From contig BPKJ01000003.1 in assembly GCA_026005075.1 (NCBI GenBank), positions 62,001-126,000 on the forward strand: a stretch of 64,000 nt of DNA, written 5' to 3'. Numbering within the stretch: position 1 is the first letter of the stretch; each line of letters starts with the position of its first letter. Below the pieces are notes generated by a model. It did not search any database and was not told where the DNA came from. It worked only from the letters and a program-made list of their open reading frames with translations. Made by a program: the position numbers and the translations under genes. The stretch comes from Lysobacteraceae bacterium (GTDB lineage: Bacteria > Pseudomonadota > Gammaproteobacteria > Xanthomonadales > Xanthomonadaceae). Positions 9,414-17,879 of this stretch are shown here, piece by piece.

Positions 9414-10661
9414 CTACGCCGGGCGCTCCGTCGGCCGCTTGCGCAGGCGCTCGCGGAGCTCGGCCAGTGCGCCGAGGCGCTCGGGATGCCTTGCGCTTGC
9501 GAGCACGAGATCGAGCAGCTCGATGGCGCGCTCGGTGTCCTCCAGTCGCTCGGCAAGGAGATGCGCCGCGTGCCGCGCCAGCCGCGCGGCGTCCTCGCGC
9601 TTGGGGTGACGGCGCACGTAGTTGTCCGCCAGCGCGGCGGCCGTGCGCCACTGTGCGCGCCTGCACAGGTGGTCCAGAAGCGGCTCGAGCTGTTCGGCTT
9701 CGGGCAGGGTGAAGGCAGGGTTGTCGGCGAGCGCCTCGATCGCGAGCGGGGTGGCGCGAGCCAGGTCGCCGCGCACGACCAGCTCGCTGGTGCGCACGGC
9801 GGCGTGGGCATCGAGTGCCGCGAGGTCGCCGGCTGCCCGCAGCGCATCGCGGTACTCCCGTTGCACCGCCTCGTCCGCCCCGCGCTGGACCGCCTCCCGC
9901 AGGGCACGCGCCCGCTCGGCGGGGTCGGCCAGCGCGCGGGCCTGTGCGACCTGCCGGCCGAGCGCCGTTTCCTCGCGCTGGCGTGCCAGCAGCGGGCGCC
10001 GGGGTTGGCTGGGCGCGTGACCGAGTCGATGTCCGTGCCGGTGCAGCAGCCTTCCGGTCACGTGGAACACCAGCAGGATGAGGTACTGGATCGAGAGGAT
10101 GGAAACCAGGCTCGCCAGCAGTCGGGGCAGCGGCAGCTGGGCCAGGAGGGCATCGGCGCCGCCGAACACGAGCAGTAGCACCAGCAGCCAGCCCAGGCCG
10201 AGCAGGAGGTAGCGGAGCACGCCCAGGCGCAGCGCGACGATCGCCCAGTTCAGCGGATTCAGGGCCGAGCCCAGCGACTGGTTGATCGACAGCGTGATCA
10301 CCAGGCCGGGCATGAGCCAGGCCGCCAGCAGGGCGACCGCAACGGCCTGATCGGGCGCGACCAGGCGGATCGCGCCGACGGCCGTCAGCAGCAGGAGGTG
10401 TATCCAGCTGTGACGCAGATGGGTGTCGTTGCCGAACTCGGCGAGGACCTCCGGCGGCAGGGTGCGCCCCTGCGCGCTGGTCGCAAGGCATTCCGTGGCG
10501 TAGCGGTACCACCCCAGCCAAAGCGCGGCGTGCGCCACCAGCGGCAGGAACAGCGGCAGCAGGCTGGCCAGCCCATGCAGGGCGGCATAGCCGAAATGCG
10601 CGGCGAGCGCCGGAGGGCGGAGCGGGTAGAGCAGGGCCTCGCCCAGCGATCCTGCACGCAT
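9414..10661 (-). CDS. Membrane protein with soluble helical (TPR-like) C-terminal half, function unknown
   Basis: Not recognised with certainty. The 415-residue protein has about five or six hydrophobic segments in residues 20-205, including GLASLLPLFLPLVAHAALWL and long Leu/Val-rich helices resembling DUF4013-type membrane proteins. A charged, Ala/Arg/Glu-rich helical region (about 215-410) follows and looks like degenerate TPR repeats. It sits 23 bp downstream of the CnoX-like gene on the same strand, so the two are probably co-transcribed. A role linked to envelope protein quality control is possible from that context alone. Its stop lies 6 bp from the amiB stop on the other strand. Confidence 0.75.
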   Translation of the reverse strand: MRAGSLGEALLYPLRPPALAAHFGYAALHGLASLLPLFLPLVAHAALWLGWYRYATECLATSAQGRTLPPEVLAEFGNDTHLRHSWIHLLLLTAVGAIRLVAPDQAVAVALLAAWLMPGLVITLSINQSLGSALNPLNWAIVALRLGVLRYLLLGLGWLLVLLLVFGGADALLAQLPLPRLLASLVSILSIQYLILLVFHVTGRLLHRHGHRLGHAPSQPRRPLLARQREETALGRQVAQARALADPAERARALREAVQRGADEAVQREYRDALRAAGDLAALDAHAAVRTSELVVRGDLARATPLAIEALADNPAFTLPEAEQLEPLLDHLCRRAQWRTAAALADNYVRRHPKREDAARLARHAAHLLAERLEDTERAIELLDLVLASARHPERLGALAELRERLRKRPTERPA

Positions 10662-10684
10662 CCGTCCGCCCCCTCGGCCGTGGC

Positions 10685-11569
10685 TCAGAAAAGCAGCGAG
10701 GCCATCTTGCGCCGGTAGGCGCCGACGAGATCCTCGTCGTCGATCACCCTGAAGGCGTCGATCAGGGCACGCCGTGCTGCGCCGTCGTTCCAGTCACGGT
10801 CGCGGCGCAGCAGCTCGAGGAAATGCCCGAGGGCCTGCTCGGCCCTGCCCGCGAGAAGCGCGTGCACGCCGAGCAGGTGGCGGGCGGCATGGTCGTTCGG
10901 ATCCCTGGCCAGGCGCTGCTCCAGCTCGGCCGGCGCCGGAGCGCCCTCCAGCGCTGCGGCGAAGTCGAGGCTGGCCCGCACCCGCTTCGCGCGCTCGTCG
11001 GTGGCCAGGTTGGCCGGCAGTTCCTCGAGCAGGCGCGCAGCACGCTCGGTCTTGCCCAGCCCGGCCAGGGCGACGGCGAGATCCAGCTTCAGCTCGGGCT
11101 TGTCGGGCTCGGCGGCGATGCGTGCCTCCAGTTCGGCGACCCGTTCTTCCGGGCGCAACGCGACCTCGTCCGGCTCGGCCGGGCCGGCCGCCGCCGGCTC
11201 GATGCCGTGGCGGGCGAGGAACGCGCGTACCTGCGACTCGGGCAGCGCGCCCATGAAGCCGTCCACGGGCTGCCCGTTCTTGAGCAGGATCACCGTGGGC
11301 AGCGAGCGGACCCCGAACACGGCGGCGAGCTGCGCCTCGGCATCGGTGTCCACCTTGGCCAGCACGAAGGCGCCTGCGTACTCGCCGGCGAGCTTCTCGA
11401 GGATCGGCTTGAGCTGCCTGCAGGGCGCACACCAACCGGCCCAGAAGTCGATCAGCACCGGAACCTCGGTCGAGCGATGGAGGACCTCCTGCTCGAAGTT
11501 CGAGGTGGTGACGTCGAGGCTGGTGACGGGGTGGTCGGCCCGGGCGGGGGTTCCGGAATCGGCAAACAT
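10685..11569 (-). CDS. cnoX: CnoX-type thioredoxin fused to TPR domain (co-chaperone)
   Basis: A chaperedoxin-like protein: an N-terminal thioredoxin fold (about 15-120) followed by a tetratricopeptide region (about 130-290). The family protects proteins from oxidative aggregation and hands clients to GroEL/DnaK. Unlike E. coli CnoX (YbbN), which has an SxxC motif, this one keeps an active-site pair in WAGWCAPCRQL, plus the cis-Pro segment SLPTVILL. It should therefore be redox-active, as reported for the Caulobacter form. The ATG at 11569 gives 294 residues. Longer in-frame starts exist, but their added sequence is not thioredoxin-like. Confidence 0.9.
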   Translation of the reverse strand: MFADSGTPARADHPVTSLDVTTSNFEQEVLHRSTEVPVLIDFWAGWCAPCRQLKPILEKLAGEYAGAFVLAKVDTDAEAQLAAVFGVRSLPTVILLKNGQPVDGFMGALPESQVRAFLARHGIEPAAAGPAEPDEVALRPEERVAELEARIAAEPDKPELKLDLAVALAGLGKTERAARLLEELPANLATDERAKRVRASLDFAAALEGAPAPAELEQRLARDPNDHAARHLLGVHALLAGRAEQALGHFLELLRRDRDWNDGAARRALIDAFRVIDDEDLVGAYRRKMASLLF

Positions 11570-11641
11570 GAGGGTCGTGGGCTCCTTGGCAGTGGACGGA
11601 CGGCCCAGGGATCTGGGGGGGCCGTTGCAGGAATGCAAGGC

Positions 11642-12910
11642 TCAGCGCTGGCGCCGGCCATCCTTCATGACGAAGTCGACGCGTTCCATCAGGCGGATGT
11701 CCGCGGTCGGATCCCCGGGCACGGCGACGAGATCGGCACGCATGCCCACGGCGATCGCGCCGATCTCCTCCTCCATGCCCAGCACCATGGCCGCGTTGCG
11801 GGTCGCGGTCTGAAGCGCCTCGACCGGGGTCAGTCCGGCTTCGACGAGCAGGGCGAACTCCTTCGCGTTCTCGCCGTGGGGGAAGACACCGGCATCGGTG
11901 CCGAAGGCGATCCGGACCCCGGCTCGGTGCGCCCGGGCAACCGTCTCGCGGATGCGCGGACCGACCCGTGCGGCCTTGGGGCGAACGATCTCCGGATAGT
12001 AGCCCGGCTGCCGGCTCTTCTCGGTGACGAAGGCGCCGGCCAGCAAGGTGGGCACGTACCAGGTCCCGCGCTCCTTCATCAGCTGCATCACCTCGTCGGT
12101 CATGTAGGTGCCGTGTTCGATCGAGTCCACGCCCGCCAGCACCGCACGCTTCATGCCCTCGGCGCCGTGCGCATGGGCGGCGACCCGGAAGCCGTAGTCG
12201 CGCGCGGTCTGCACGATGGCTTCCAGTTCATCGGCCATGAACTGCGGGTTGTCGGCGCTCCTGGCGAAGCTCAGCACGCCGCCGGTGGCGGTGATCTTGA
12301 TCAGGTCCGAACCCTCCTTGTAGCGCTGCCGCACCGCCCTGCGGGCCTCGAGCGGGCCGCTGATCACGCCTTCCTCGGGGCCGGGGTAGCCGAAGGCGTG
12401 CAGCAGGTCCCGGTTCACGCCGTTGAGGGGATCGGCGTGGCCGCCGGTGGTGGCGATGGCCTTGCCGGCGGCAAGGATGCGCGGTCCGGGGATCCGTCCC
12501 TGTTCGATGGCGTCACGCAGCGCGAGGCTGATCGTGCCGCCGAGGTCGCGCACGGTGGTGAAGCCTGCGTCCAGCGTGCGCTTCGCGTAGCCGACCGAAC
12601 GGATGGCGAAGTCCTCGGGGTTCAGGCGAAAGCCCTCCGAGTAGCTTTCCGGGCTGCTCTGCAGGCTCAGGTGGACGTGCAGGTCGATCAGGCCCGGCAG
12701 GCAGGCATGCGTGCCCAGATCGATCGCCCCTTCCGCGGCCTCGATGCCGGGCGTGATGCGGGCGATCCGGCCTTCGCGCAGATGCAGGGTGTGGGCGCCG
12801 AGCATCCGGCCCTGGCGGGCGTCGAACAGCTTGCCGCATTGCAGGACGATGTCCTCGGCGTGGACGAGGACGGGGAACATCAGCAGAAGCAGGAGGGGGC
12901 GGGCGCGCAT
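11642..12910 (-). CDS. Secreted metal-dependent amidohydrolase (imidazolonepropionase/Xaa-Pro dipeptidase-like)
   Basis: A 422-residue amidohydrolase-superfamily enzyme with an N-terminal signal peptide (MRARPLLLLLMFPVLVHA), so probably periplasmic. The metal site is complete: HVH in GLIDLHVHLS, the Lys of SDLIKITATGG (carboxylated in relatives), His in RVAAHAHG and SIEHGTYM, and Asp in FGTDAG. This fits a binuclear zinc peptidase or hydrolase of the family that includes Xaa-Pro dipeptidases and Xaa-Arg/Lys carboxypeptidases. The natural substrate cannot be read from sequence. It lies 72 bp upstream of the cnoX-like gene on the same strand and could share a transcript with it. Confidence 0.88.
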   Translation of the reverse strand: MRARPLLLLLMFPVLVHAEDIVLQCGKLFDARQGRMLGAHTLHLREGRIARITPGIEAAEGAIDLGTHACLPGLIDLHVHLSLQSSPESYSEGFRLNPEDFAIRSVGYAKRTLDAGFTTVRDLGGTISLALRDAIEQGRIPGPRILAAGKAIATTGGHADPLNGVNRDLLHAFGYPGPEEGVISGPLEARRAVRQRYKEGSDLIKITATGGVLSFARSADNPQFMADELEAIVQTARDYGFRVAAHAHGAEGMKRAVLAGVDSIEHGTYMTDEVMQLMKERGTWYVPTLLAGAFVTEKSRQPGYYPEIVRPKAARVGPRIRETVARAHRAGVRIAFGTDAGVFPHGENAKEFALLVEAGLTPVEALQTATRNAAMVLGMEEEIGAIAVGMRADLVAVPGDPTADIRLMERVDFVMKDGRRQR

Positions 12911-13076
12911 GCGGGGGTTCCTCGTGGGCTGCGCCGGATGATACGCGGGCAGCACGGGCCTGTCCGCGTGCACCAAGGACGTGAGCGTTGCGCCAGGGCG
13001 GTGCAGGTCACCCACCCCGCGGCCGCCGTGCGCGCCGGGCATGGATCGTATGGGTTGCGCAAGGGCTTGATTCTGA

Positions 13077-13517
<441 letters not shown>

Positions 13518-13530
13518 GGAGGGCAGGACC

Positions 13531-14925
13531 ATGAGGACGATCGATCGTGTGCGTGCCCTCCTGCCGGCCAACCTCACCCCCGTTCTGGTGCTGGTGATGG
13601 CCCTGGTCCTGGCGGTGGTGGGTGGGGTGACCGCGGGCACGCCCGGTGCCGACACCCCTGCCTCCGCGTCGGCCGGGGCGGTCGCGGAAACACTGGGCAC
13701 GGTGCACAAGGGCGATGTGGCCTGGATGATGGTCGCCACCTTGCTGGTGGTGATGATGGCGGTGCCCGGACTGGCGCTGTTCTACGGCGGGCTGGTGCGT
13801 GCAAGGAACATGCTGAGCGTGCTGATGCAGGTGCTGTGCGTGTTCTCGCTGGTCGTGGTGCTGTGGGCGGTCTACGGCTACAGCCTCGCCTTCGTGGGTG
13901 GCGGGCCGGTGCTGGGCTCGCTCGACGCCCTGTTTCTGCGCGGCATCGGGACGGATGCGCTGGCCTCCACCTTCAGCGAGGGAGTCAAGCTCCCTGAACT
14001 GGTGTTCGTGGCCTTTCAGGCGACGTTCGCCGGCATCACCTGCGCCCTGGTGGTCGGCAGCCTTGCCGAACGCATCCGCTTCTCGGCGGTGCTGGTGTTC
14101 GCGGTGCTCTGGTTCACCTTGGGGTATCTGCCGGTCGCACACATGGTTTGGGCGGAGGGCGGCTACCTGCTGGGGCGGGGAGCGCTGGACTTCGCCGGGG
14201 GCACGGTGGTGCACGTCAACGCCGGGGTGGCCGGTCTGGTCGGCGCCTGGATGCTGGGCCCGCGGCTGGGGTGGGGGCGGGAAATCATGGGGCCGCACAG
14301 TCTGCCGCTGACCATGGTCGGGGCTTCGCTGCTGTGGGTGGGCTGGTTCGGCTTCAACGCCGGCTCCAGCCTCGAGGCCAACGCCACCGCGGCACTGGCC
14401 TTTCTCAACACCTTGATGGCGACCGCCGCGGCCGTGTTGTCCTGGGCTGCCGTCGAGGCGGCCTTGCGTGGCAAGGCCTCGATGCTCGGTGCCGCCTCCG
14501 GCGCGGTGGCCGGGCTGGTCGCGATCACGCCGGCCTGCGGCAGCGTCGGTCCCATGGGGGCGATCGTCATCGGTCTTGCATCCGGCATCGTCTGTTTCTG
14601 GGGCGTGACCGGGCTCAAGCGTCTGCTCGGCGTCGATGACACCCTCGACGTTTTTGGCATCCACGGCCTCGGTGGCATCCTCGGCGCCGTGCTGACCGGC
14701 GTGTTCACCGCGCCGGGCCTTGGCGGCACGGGGGATGCCCAGTACCGCATCGGGCATCAGCTGCTGGTGCAGGTCGAGGCGCTGCTGGTGACCATCGCCT
14801 GGTCGGCGGTGGCCGCGTGGATCGCCTTCCGCATCGCGCGGGCGCTGACCGGCCTCCGCGTGAGCGAGGAAGAGGAGCGCGAGGGCCTGGACATCTGCGC
14901 GCATGGTGAGTCGGCCTATAACTGA
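13531..14925 (+). CDS. amtB: Ammonium transporter
   Basis: A trimeric inner-membrane ammonium channel. The 464-residue protein has an N-terminal hydrophobic signal-like segment, then eleven predicted membrane helices. Family landmarks include LFYGGLVRARNMLSVLMQ, LPVAHMVWAEGGYL, the pore histidines in GGTVVHVNAGVAGLVGA and DVFGIHGLGG, and TPACGSVGPMGA. The ATG at 13531 lies just after the glnK stop behind a GGAGGG site, so the pair forms the usual glnK-amtB operon. Expression is likely raised under nitrogen limitation. Confidence 0.96.
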   Translation: MRTIDRVRALLPANLTPVLVLVMALVLAVVGGVTAGTPGADTPASASAGAVAETLGTVHKGDVAWMMVATLLVVMMAVPGLALFYGGLVRARNMLSVLMQVLCVFSLVVVLWAVYGYSLAFVGGGPVLGSLDALFLRGIGTDALASTFSEGVKLPELVFVAFQATFAGITCALVVGSLAERIRFSAVLVFAVLWFTLGYLPVAHMVWAEGGYLLGRGALDFAGGTVVHVNAGVAGLVGAWMLGPRLGWGREIMGPHSLPLTMVGASLLWVGWFGFNAGSSLEANATAALAFLNTLMATAAAVLSWAAVEAALRGKASMLGAASGAVAGLVAITPACGSVGPMGAIVIGLASGIVCFWGVTGLKRLLGVDDTLDVFGIHGLGGILGAVLTGVFTAPGLGGTGDAQYRIGHQLLVQVEALLVTIAWSAVAAWIAFRIARALTGLRVSEEEEREGLDICAHGESAYN

Positions 14926-15005
14926 AGGCCGATCCCTCGGCGGGCGGGTTGGTCCGTTGCAGGGTCTGCGGCATACTGGGCCGCCCGCCCCCCGAGGAGT
15001 CGTGC

Positions 15006-15998
15006 ATGCGTGCCATCCGAGCCCAGTATTCCCGGCGTGGACCGGTTCCGGAGACGCTGATCGAGCCGGTCGAGGTCGAACTGCCTCCGCTCCAGCCAGG
15101 CGAGGCGCGGGTGGAAGTGCTGGCCGCGCCCATCAATCCCTCCGATCTGCTCACCTTCACCGGCGAGTACGGCAGCCTTCCGCCCCTGCCGGCGACGGGA
15201 GGCAACGAGGGCTTGGGACGGGTCATCGAGGTGGCCGGGGACGTCGACGGGCTGCAGGTCGGGGCCACGGTGCTGCTGCCGGTGGGCTGCGGCAGCTGGT
15301 CCACCCATCTGCAGCTCCCGGCACGGGCACTGGTGCCGCTGCCGGAGGGCGCCGATCCCGTGCAGCTGTCGATGCTGACCGTCAACCCACCCACCGCGCT
15401 CCTGATGCTGCGCCAGCTCGTCCCGCTGCAGGCGGGAGACTGGGTCATCCAGAACGGCGCCAATTCGGCGGTCGGCGGCTATCTGATCCAGCTTGCGCGA
15501 GAACGTGGCATCCGCACCCTCAACGTGGTGCGCAGGGCATCGGCCGTGGCGGCGGTGCGCGAGGCGGGCGCCGAACACGTGCTGGTGGACGGCGAGGACC
15601 TGCCCGAGCGGGTCGCCGCGATCGTCGGCAAGGAGCCGGTGCGGCTCGGCATCGACTGCGTGGGCGGGCTGGCCACCGAGCGTCTCGCGCACTGCCTCGG
15701 CGAGGGCGGCATCCTGGTCAACTACGGCGCCATGAGCGGGGAGCGCTGCATGATCTCGCCGCGCTGCTTCGTGTTCCGCGACCTGACCCTGCGCGGATTC
15801 TGGCTGGCGCAATGGTTCCGCCGCGCCAACCCCGAGGCGCGGTACGAGCTGTTCGCCGAACTGGCAGGGAAGGTCGCCAGCGGCGCCCTGCGGGCGCGTG
15901 TGCACGCGGTCTTCGGCATCGCGCGGATCCGGGATGCGGTGGCCGCCGCGGCCCGCGGCGAGCGCCACGGCAAGATGGTGCTCTGCCCCAATGTCTGA
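15006..15998 (+). CDS. Zinc-free MDR-family NADPH reductase (quinone/2-enoyl-CoA reductase-like)
   Basis: A 330-residue medium-chain dehydrogenase/reductase. It has the GroES-like N-terminal domain with APINPSDLLTFTGEYG and a Rossmann domain with the NAD(P) loop NGANSAVGGYLIQLA. The motifs LTVNPPTALLML and NVVRRAS resemble the mitochondrial trans-2-enoyl-CoA reductase (ETR/MECR) branch more than zeta-crystallin. Structural and catalytic zinc ligands of alcohol dehydrogenases are missing. A reduction of enoyl-CoA/ACP or quinone-like substrates is inferred. It is a single gene and the last one before the low-GC cassette. Confidence 0.88.
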   Translation: MRAIRAQYSRRGPVPETLIEPVEVELPPLQPGEARVEVLAAPINPSDLLTFTGEYGSLPPLPATGGNEGLGRVIEVAGDVDGLQVGATVLLPVGCGSWSTHLQLPARALVPLPEGADPVQLSMLTVNPPTALLMLRQLVPLQAGDWVIQNGANSAVGGYLIQLARERGIRTLNVVRRASAVAAVREAGAEHVLVDGEDLPERVAAIVGKEPVRLGIDCVGGLATERLAHCLGEGGILVNYGAMSGERCMISPRCFVFRDLTLRGFWLAQWFRRANPEARYELFAELAGKVASGALRARVHAVFGIARIRDAVAAAARGERHGKMVLCPNV

Positions 15999-16083
15999 GC
16001 GCACCTCCGCCTGCTAGCTGGTGGTGCGGAATTCCGGATTCGGCAAGTTTTTCAGAGACTCCATTGATCTACCATGACTCGTT

Positions 16084-16116
16084 ACAGGTGGGGAGATTGA
16101 ATCTACACACACCTGT
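16084..16116. repeat. Imperfect inverted repeat at cassette edge
   Basis: ACAGGTG (16084-16090) and CACCTGT (16110-16116) are perfect 7-bp arms. Between them lies AGATTGAATCT, itself an inverted repeat. It sits 22 bp past the 3' end of the DUF212 gene and could terminate that leftward operon or be a remnant of an insertion. There is no clear T-run for an intrinsic terminator. Confidence 0.4.
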
Positions 16117-16138
16117 TGCAGCGGACCGTCCCACGGTA

Positions 16139-16555
16139 TCAGATCCATATTGCGTGGGTCGCATAGGCAACCACGATACCCACAGCAATCCCAGAAGCAA
16201 TTTCAAGCCGTGTGTGCCCAACACGCTCGCGAAGCGCCTGATGATCCGATCTTCCCGCAGCCAATTTATTGATAGCAACGGCATGCTGGCCTACCTGCCG
16301 GCGTAAGCTATTGGCATCCAGCATAACGATGAAGGCCAGCGTAAGGGCAGCGCCGAAGGCAGGGTGTCCTATACCCTCCTTGGTAGCAATAAGCGCCGCC
16401 ATGCTGCTGACGATTGCGCTGTGATTACTGGGCAACCCGCCGTAGCCGATAAGGCCGAACGCCAGTTGTTTTGCCCTGATGCTGTTGATAATGAATTTTA
16501 GGGTTCCTGCAATAAGCCACGCCATGAATGGTGTGACGGCGTAAGAGAAGTCCAT
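16139..16555 (-). CDS. Divergent PAP2/DUF212 family phosphatase, putative 5-phosphoribosyl-polyprenol phosphatase
   Basis: A 138-residue membrane protein of the YuiD/DUF212 (divergent PAP2) family, with GYGGLPSNHSA, the internal VMLDANSLRRQVGQHA block and the C-terminal GHTRLEIASGIAVG typical of the group. Family knowledge suggests phosphatase activity. Because it is 2 bp downstream of a decaprenyl-phosphate phosphoribosyltransferase homologue, it is the natural candidate for removing the 5-phosphate from polyprenyl-phosphoryl-5-phosphoribose, the job assigned to the PAP2 protein Rv3807c in mycobacteria. The ATG at 16555 is preferred over an upstream start inside the ubiA-like gene. The substrate is inferred from context only. 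Confidence 0.8.
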   Translation of the reverse strand: MDFSYAVTPFMAWLIAGTLKFIINSIRAKQLAFGLIGYGGLPSNHSAIVSSMAALIATKEGIGHPAFGAALTLAFIVMLDANSLRRQVGQHAVAINKLAAGRSDHQALRERVGHTRLEIASGIAVGIVVAYATHAIWI

Positions 16556-16557
16556 GC

Positions 16558-17442
16558 TCACCCCTGAACAGGCCACAATACCCAGCCACAGGTAGCCACC
16601 CACAATACCACGGTCAGCAATAACTGCCAGTCAGCCAGCAGCGCATCCGTAGGCGACTCACCGCCACCGAGGTTTTCCACCATGAACCAGTATCGAAACA
16701 AGCCGAACAGGACGAGCGGAACCGTTATAACCAGCCCGGGCTTTGCAGACATCACGAACATGCTATAAAAGAGTAACGCCCCAGTTGCCGACATCTCAGC
16801 GTAGCGGTTCACCAGTGAGACAGAGTATTTCTCGAGCACCTTTCGGCCCTCGGTGCCACTCTGGGTGAGTTCCTGGCGGCGCTTGACGGCGGCCAGGTAC
16901 AGCGCCAGACATAGAGTCGTTACAAACATCCAGGAAGACACAGGCACATCCAATGCCATCGCGCCTGCATAGACGCGTAAGACAAAACCAATAGCAATTG
17001 TGAATATATCCACCACGGGCTGGTGTTTGAGTACAAAGGTGTAGGCCAAGTTCAGCATCAGGTAAGCCGCAATGACCATCACCACCCTCGGCGTAAGGAA
17101 CCAGCTCCATGCCAAGACGACACAAAGGGCTGCGAGTAAGATCATGGCGGCGGGTACAGAGACGATCCCGGCTGCCAAGGGTCGGGTCTTGGACTTTTTG
17201 GGGTGACGGCGATCGTGTTCGATGTCGTGCAGGTCGTTTATGATGTAAATCGCCGATGAGGCGATACTGAAAAGCAGTGCGGCAAACAATGCATGCTTGA
17301 CGGCACCTTCATCCAGAAATTTCCCGGAGAAGAGGAGCGGTGCCAGAACAAAGCCGTTCTTTACCCACTGCCTTGGCCGCATCAGCTTGATTAAACCGAG
17401 CATCCGAGCTAGATGCGAACGAATCATCATGGCATCATGCAT
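16558..17442 (-). CDS. UbiA-family polyprenyl-phosphate 5-phosphoribosyltransferase (DPPR synthase-like)
   Basis: A 294-residue membrane prenyltransferase-fold protein with about eight or nine helices. It opens with the segment MRPRQWVKNGFVLAPLLFSG, characteristic of decaprenyl-phosphate phosphoribose synthases (Rv3806c type) rather than ubiquinone or heme prenyltransferases. The first Asp-rich motif is NDLHDIEHD (69-77), followed by RRHPKKSKTRPLAAG. The inferred reaction is PRPP plus polyprenyl phosphate giving polyprenyl-phosphoryl-5-phosphoribose, the first committed step to D-arabinofuranose donors. The start at 17442 has a GAGGT site five bases upstream; longer frames overlap gtrA. It is divergent from gtrA with only 23 bp between the start codons. 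Confidence 0.87.
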   Translation of the reverse strand: MHDAMMIRSHLARMLGLIKLMRPRQWVKNGFVLAPLLFSGKFLDEGAVKHALFAALLFSIASSAIYIINDLHDIEHDRRHPKKSKTRPLAAGIVSVPAAMILLAALCVVLAWSWFLTPRVVMVIAAYLMLNLAYTFVLKHQPVVDIFTIAIGFVLRVYAGAMALDVPVSSWMFVTTLCLALYLAAVKRRQELTQSGTEGRKVLEKYSVSLVNRYAEMSATGALLFYSMFVMSAKPGLVITVPLVLFGLFRYWFMVENLGGGESPTDALLADWQLLLTVVLWVATCGWVLWPVQG

Positions 17443-17465
17443 TTTTACCTCAGCGGTGTACCGAT

Positions 17466-17879
17466 ATGGTTGCTTCAACCAGGCTGGCAATTAGATACAC
17501 CTTTTTTGCGCTGATTGCAACCGCCGCGAACATTGGTGCTCAGGATGTTGTCATCCGCTGCTACAGTGGCGCCTCCGACATCCTGGTCTCGGTCATCGTG
17601 GGTACAGGCGTTGGACTTGCCGTCAAGTACCTCCTCGATAAGCGCTACATTTTCCGCTTCCGTGCGCGCAGCGTCGCCCATGACACGTGGACCTTCGCCC
17701 TCTATACCATCATGGGTCTGGCCACAACCATGATCTTCTGGGGCTTTGAGTTTGCCTTTCAGTACGCTTTTAAGACCAAGGAAATGCGCTATCTCGGTGG
17801 CGCCATTGGCTTGGCCGTCGGTTATCTACTCAAGTACCATCTGGACAAGCATTACGTCTTCCGCACGGAGCCCATATGA
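17466..17879 (+). CDS. GtrA-family membrane protein (putative polyprenyl-phosphate-arabinose flippase)
   Basis: A 137-residue four-helix membrane protein of the GtrA family. Each half ends in a similar motif, KYLLDKRYIFRF near 59-70 and KYHLDKHYVFRT near 123-134, as expected for this internally repeated fold. Family members are proposed to flip polyprenyl-phosphate sugars. The mycobacterial counterpart Rv3789, also directly upstream of dprE1, has been proposed to reorient decaprenyl-phosphoryl-arabinose or to recruit the arabinosyltransferase. Here it overlaps dprE1 by 4 bp (ATGA), so the two are translationally coupled. The exact role is inferred. Confidence 0.88.
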   Translation: MVASTRLAIRYTFFALIATAANIGAQDVVIRCYSGASDILVSVIVGTGVGLAVKYLLDKRYIFRFRARSVAHDTWTFALYTIMGLATTMIFWGFEFAFQYAFKTKEMRYLGGAIGLAVGYLLKYHLDKHYVFRTEPI

